Below are positions 7,368 through 10,198 of a stretch of 10,198 nucleotides of DNA, piece by piece; position 1 is the first letter of the stretch, and each line of letters starts with the position of its first letter. The DNA is from Brachyspira pilosicoli (GTDB lineage: Bacteria > Spirochaetota > Brachyspiria > Brachyspirales > Brachyspiraceae): contig NZ_SRZM01000111.1 in the NCBI RefSeq assembly GCF_019402445.1, forward strand, positions 1 through 10,198, given 5' to 3'. Position numbers and translations under genes: made by a program. The notes beneath the pieces were generated by a model. The model was not told the DNA's origin and did no database searches. It worked only from the letters and a program-made list of their open reading frames with translations.

Positions 7368-8366
7368 TTATATTCCTATCTTTCTATATAAATCATCTCT
7401 GAATTTATCTCTCAACTTTCTAATAGGTATATACCAAGCTAACTTATTTACAATACTTCTTATATTAGATATTATCATATTTAATCTATACTCAGTGTTT
7501 GGAAGCACATAATGGAATTTTTTAGACATAGAATCTTCATCTATAAATAAATTTCTTTCTATTTTATTAGGATGTATAATCTCTTTAATTTCATATGAAG
7601 CCATATTAGAAAGTTTATCTTTTTCATTATGGCAATGCGTAGAATCATTACCCCAACCTATATTACTTACAAGATTAACATTAGGACATATACACAAACC
7701 ATCATTGGCTAATATACTAAAACTCCATTGATAATCCCAAGTATTAATTCTTTTTGTTATATCATCGTTTGTCATTATCTTCAATACATCTTTCCAATAA
7801 TCAATATATAAATCAGAAAAATATACTTCTTCTATTTTTTTAGATATTAAATCATATGAATACTTTTCTAAGTTATAATCATAAAGCTTCCAAGCCCTTC
7901 TCCAAGTAGCCCAACCCCAACATCTCTCCATAGAGGAAAAATAATAACTATACTTAGAGTATGGTTTACCTATATGATTGCTATGTATATGCATTATCTT
8001 TTCATTATCTTTATAATAATCCAATAACTCTTCACAAAAATAAAAAAAAGATTGATTGGGTAAACAATCGTCTTCAAGTATTATACCATCTTCTTCATTT
8101 TCAAAAAACCAGTTTATAGCACCAGATACAGCTAAACCACATCCTAAATTCTCATCCCTAAATAAAGTTTTTACTTCACAGTCCCAATCTACTTCTTTAA
8201 TAATTTCTCTTGTAGAGATACATTTTTTATATTCACCTTTTACATTTTTTCTTGGTCCATCTGCCGCTACATATAGTCGAGGTGGTTTTGCTTCTCTTAT
8301 TGCTTCAAAAACTTTGCTAGTTGGATCTGGTCTATTAAATATCATAAATAGAACGGCTTTTTTCAT
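7368..8366 (-). CDS. HlpA-like glycosyltransferase, GnT-I-like fold (paralogue A)
   Basis: A 332-residue protein of the family often labelled 'hemolytic protein HlpA-like', which resembles the GT-A fold of N-acetylglucosaminyltransferase I; a sugar-transfer role is far more likely than haemolysis. The N-terminal KAVLFMIFNRPD strand (3-14) and LYVAADGPR (31-39) form the nucleotide-binding part. EDD (98-100) in IILEDDCLP matches the metal-binding EDD of GnT-I. CWGWATWRRAW (149-159) and NLVSNIGWG (231-239) are family blocks. The basic tail WYIPIRK...KFRDDLYRKIGI (311-332) is probably amphipathic and membrane-associated. I chose ATG 8366 over the in-frame GTG at 8372: the paralogue begins MKKAVLF too, and AAGG (complement of 8376-8379) is nine bases from the ATG but only three from the GTG. 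It is about 1.2 kb from a close paralogue on the same strand, probably by tandem duplication. Substrates are unknown. Confidence 0.85.
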   Translation of the reverse strand: MKKAVLFMIFNRPDPTSKVFEAIREAKPPRLYVAADGPRKNVKGEYKKCISTREIIKEVDWDCEVKTLFRDENLGCGLAVSGAINWFFENEEDGIILEDDCLPNQSFFYFCEELLDYYKDNEKIMHIHSNHIGKPYSKYSYYFSSMERCWGWATWRRAWKLYDYNLEKYSYDLISKKIEEVYFSDLYIDYWKDVLKIMTNDDITKRINTWDYQWSFSILANDGLCICPNVNLVSNIGWGNDSTHCHNEKDKLSNMASYEIKEIIHPNKIERNLFIDEDSMSKKFHYVLPNTEYRLNMIISNIRSIVNKLAWYIPIRKLRDKFRDDLYRKIGI

Positions 8367-8375
8367 AAACACTAA

Positions 8376-8379
8376 CCTT
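8376..8379 (-). promoter_or_regulatory. Ribosome binding site deciding the start of paralogue A
   Basis: AAGG on the minus strand lies nine bases before the ATG at 8366. The alternative GTG at 8372 would leave only three bases, too close for normal initiation. Confidence 0.5.
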
Positions 8380-8396
8380 ACTTTTATATATTAAAA

Positions 8397-8425
8397 AGTA
8401 TATAGTATACACTTAAATTAAGCAA
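8397..8425 (-). promoter_or_regulatory. Possible promoter of HlpA-like paralogue A
   Basis: Reading leftwards, TTGCTT (complement of 8420-8425) is followed after 17 bases by TATACT (complement of 8397-8402). The -10 is good and the -35 poor. The 81-bp gap between the paralogues shows no clear terminator, so read-through from paralogue B is also possible. Confidence 0.35.
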
Positions 8426-8447
8426 TAAAATATGATATATAAATAAA

Positions 8448-9572
8448 TTAAATACCAATTTTTTTATATAAATTCTCTCTAAACTTATCTCTTTGTTTTC
8501 TAAAAGGTATATACCAAGCTATTTTATCTATAATAATTTTTATGTTAGCAATAATATTGTTTTTTGTATTATCTAATTCACAATTAATCATTTCTAATTG
8601 TTGTATTCTAGCATTTAATTCTTGAACATTATTTTCTAATTGTTGTATTTTAGTACTCAAATCTGTTTTATCATTCTCTAACATTTGCATATATTCTTCA
8701 GCGTCTTTAAAAGAAAATCTATAATGACAAACATATTCATCAATATCTATATTAGTTTCTACTTTTGGTGGATGAATTATTTTATCTATATTTGATATAG
8801 GAGTATTTGCTAAATAAAAATCAGGATCAAGACAATGAACACTATCTATGCCCCATCCTATATTACTTACTAAATTTACATTGGGGTCTATACATATACC
8901 TTCTTCTTGAATTATTGAAATAGTCCAAGTATATGACCAACTATCTACTTTTCTTTCTTTTTGAATTTCAGGATTTTTCATCATATAAGCTATATCTTTC
9001 CAATGTCTTCTCATATATGCATCTTTATATATCTTATCTATTTTTTGGCATATATCTTCATAAGAATATTTCTCTAGATTAGTATCATAATATTTCCAAG
9101 CTCTTCTCCAAGTAGCCCAACCCCAACATTGCATTATAGAAGAAAAATAATAGCTATATTTTGTGCAAGGCTCTCCATAATGAAAACCACCTATACTCAT
9201 TATTTTTTCATTATCTTTATAATAGTCTAATAACTCTTCGCAAAAAGAAAAGAAAGATTTATCTGGTAAACAGTCATCTTCAAGTATTATACCATCCTCT
9301 TCATTTTCAAAAAACCAACTTATTCCGCCAGATATAGATAATCTGCATCCAACATTTTTTTCTCTAAATAAAGTTTTTACCTCACAATCCCAATCTACCT
9401 TTTCAATAACTTTTCTAGTGGCCATACACTTTTCATATTCATCTTCTACATCTTCTCTTGGTCCATCTGCTACAACATATAAACGTGGCGGCTTAACTTC
9501 TCTAATAACTTCAAAAACTCTATTAGTTAACTCTTCTCTTTTAAAAATTATAAAAAGTACTGCTTTTTTCAT
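8448..9572 (-). CDS. HlpA-like glycosyltransferase with C-terminal coiled coil (paralogue B)
   Basis: A 374-residue paralogue of the 7368-8366 gene, collinear with it through the catalytic part: MKKAVLF start, LYVVADGPR (31-39), EDD (98-100), CWGWATWRRAW (149-159), NLVSNIGWG (233-241), and the same basic tail WYIPFRK...KFRENLYKKIGI (353-374). The difference is an extra segment of about 40 residues (roughly 295-340) just before the tail. It has heptad spacing at L305, I309, L312, V316, L319, I323, L326 and L333, predicting a coiled coil that could make the enzyme dimerise or bind a partner. That segment is built from a 14-residue repeat (IQQLE at 309 and 323, and a weaker MQMLE at 295). The ATG has AGAG six bases upstream and a perfect consensus promoter. 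It is divergent from the GT11-like gene. It probably acts in the same glycan pathway with a different donor or acceptor; which one cannot be said. Confidence 0.87.
   Translation of the reverse strand: MKKAVLFIIFKREELTNRVFEVIREVKPPRLYVVADGPREDVEDEYEKCMATRKVIEKVDWDCEVKTLFREKNVGCRLSISGGISWFFENEEDGIILEDDCLPDKSFFSFCEELLDYYKDNEKIMSIGGFHYGEPCTKYSYYFSSIMQCWGWATWRRAWKYYDTNLEKYSYEDICQKIDKIYKDAYMRRHWKDIAYMMKNPEIQKERKVDSWSYTWTISIIQEEGICIDPNVNLVSNIGWGIDSVHCLDPDFYLANTPISNIDKIIHPPKVETNIDIDEYVCHYRFSFKDAEEYMQMLENDKTDLSTKIQQLENNVQELNARIQQLEMINCELDNTKNNIIANIKIIIDKIAWYIPFRKQRDKFRENLYKKIGI
8591..8695 (-). repeat. 42-bp intragenic tandem repeat encoding coiled-coil heptads
   Basis: The core at 8591-8611 recurs at 8633-8653 with 20 of 21 bases identical, exactly 42 bp apart; the remaining half of the unit is only about half identical. 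A third, much weaker copy begins near 8675. Each unit encodes 14 residues, two heptads, containing (I/M)Q(Q/M)LE. The repeat is in frame, so copy-number change would lengthen or shorten the coiled coil without a frameshift. Confidence 0.65.
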
Positions 9573-9599
9573 ACTAAACTCTAAAAATGTATTATGTTT

Positions 9600-9628
9600 A
9601 TTATAACAAATATATATGTACTTGTCAA
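9600..9628 (-). promoter_or_regulatory. Strong sigma70-type promoter of HlpA-like paralogue B
   Basis: Reading leftwards, TTGACA (complement of 9623-9628) and TATAAT (complement of 9600-9605) are both perfect and separated by the ideal 17 bases. The start near 9593 gives a short leader of about 20 bases, with the ribosome site at the complement of 9579-9582. Confidence 0.8.
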
Positions 9629-9661
9629 TTTTTTTGATATTATATATAAAAAATAAAAAAC

Positions 9662-9689
9662 TTGAAAAATAGTATTATTTATATATAAT
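9662..9689 (+). promoter_or_regulatory. Probable promoter of the GT11-like gene
   Basis: TTGAAA (9662-9667) and a perfect TATAAT (9684-9689) are separated by 16 bases. The start near 9696 gives a leader of about 34 bases, with AGG (9720-9722) seven bases before the ATG. It is back-to-back with the paralogue B promoter, their -35 boxes about 33 bp apart. Confidence 0.6.
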
Positions 9690-9729
9690 TATTTTGTATT
9701 TTATATAATTAATAATTTTAGGTCTATTA

Positions 9730-10198
9730 ATGAGTAACAACAATTCAATAGTAGTAATGCAAGTATGTGATGGTTTCACAGATCAAATTCTTAAATTATC
9801 TTTTTCTATTTTCATTCGTGATACATTTAATAGAAATGTTAAACTAGATTTAACTTTTTATGATAATAATAAAAAAGATTTTTTAGGTATAGATGATAGA
9901 GAGTTTATATTAACTAAATTATTTAATAATATAAAATTTGAAGTAGCTACTCAAGAAGAAATAAAAAAATCTAAAGAAAATTTTATAGACCATACTATTG
10001 GTAAAGATAAAATATTATCTGAATTAAAGAAAACAAATAAAAGTATATATTTAGATCATAAAATAGTATGGATAAGATATTTCTATAATCTAGACTTTAC
10101 TAAATATTTTTTACTTGATGATTATTTATATAAACTATTAAATGATAGACAAATAAACATTTTAAATGATATTAATAATAACGAATCTATAGCTATAC
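9730..10198 (+). CDS. Partial GT11-like glycosyltransferase (fucosyltransferase family), 3' end outside window
   Basis: An open frame from ATG 9730 with no stop up to the window end, giving the first 156 residues. The start resembles the N-terminus of family 11 (alpha-1,2-fucosyltransferase-type) enzymes: a beta strand IVVMQVCDGF (7-16), then Q-I-L-x-L-S-F-S-x-F-I-R (19-30) matching the usual GNQMFQYAFA helix, then VKLDLTFYD (37-45) matching the usual LDxSxF segment. A YF-x2-D-x-Y element (about 125-131) suits the later helix. The customary G-G-L-G-N-Q loop reads C-D-G-F-T-D-Q here. The diagnostic H-x-R-R-x-D motif should lie downstream, out of view, so the family call is tentative and fucose as donor is not established. 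The ribosome site AGG and a promoter precede it. It is the fourth glycosyltransferase of the cluster and divergent from paralogue B. Confidence 0.6.
   Translation, partial: MSNNNSIVVMQVCDGFTDQILKLSFSIFIRDTFNRNVKLDLTFYDNNKKDFLGIDDREFILTKLFNNIKFEVATQEEIKKSKENFIDHTIGKDKILSELKKTNKSIYLDHKIVWIRYFYNLDFTKYFLLDDYLYKLLNDRQINILNDINNNESIAI

Noticed and set aside
8367..8372. Extended start of paralogue A at the upstream GTG
   Set aside because: The ribosome site would be only three bases away, and the paralogue starts exactly at the matching ATG.

Overview
The window is very A+T-rich with short intergenic gaps. It combines spirochaete-style lipoproteins with a surface-glycan glycosyltransferase cluster. 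Together with the strongly AT-biased codon use, this suggests a host-associated spirochaete, most likely Brachyspira. That assignment is an inference from composition and gene style, not from a marker sequence.

Left part (about 1-5974, minus strand, transcribed right to left): alaS (alanyl-tRNA synthetase), a HEAT-repeat lipoprotein, a second lipoprotein, a 96-residue protein of unknown function, ddl (D-alanine--D-alanine ligase) and perR (a Fur-family peroxide regulator). The first four are packed tightly: alaS stop directly against the next ATG, then a 9-bp gap, then a TAATG overlap. They look like one operon. ddl follows after 60 bp and may be read through. perR follows 96 bp later, has its own apparent promoter and possible operator, and is followed by a weak AT-rich terminator. 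A 20-bp GC-rich hairpin fragment sits at the extreme left edge.

Right part (about 5975-10198): four glycosyltransferase genes, each apparently with its own promoter. A GT2 family enzyme on the plus strand converges, with a 2-bp gap, on the first of two tandem minus-strand paralogues of the HlpA-like, GnT-I-like family. Both paralogues carry an EDD motif and a CWGWATW block. The second paralogue has an extra coiled coil built from a 14-residue (42-bp) repeat. It is divergent from a plus-strand gene, cut off by the window end, that resembles GT11 fucosyltransferases. The likely role of this block is synthesis of a surface polysaccharide, lipooligosaccharide or protein glycan.

No tRNA, rRNA, CRISPR array, insertion sequence or obvious new defence system is visible. 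The most interesting signals are the paralogue pair with its repeat-built coiled coil, the altered glycine loop of the GT11-like protein, and the unexplained proteins packed behind alaS.
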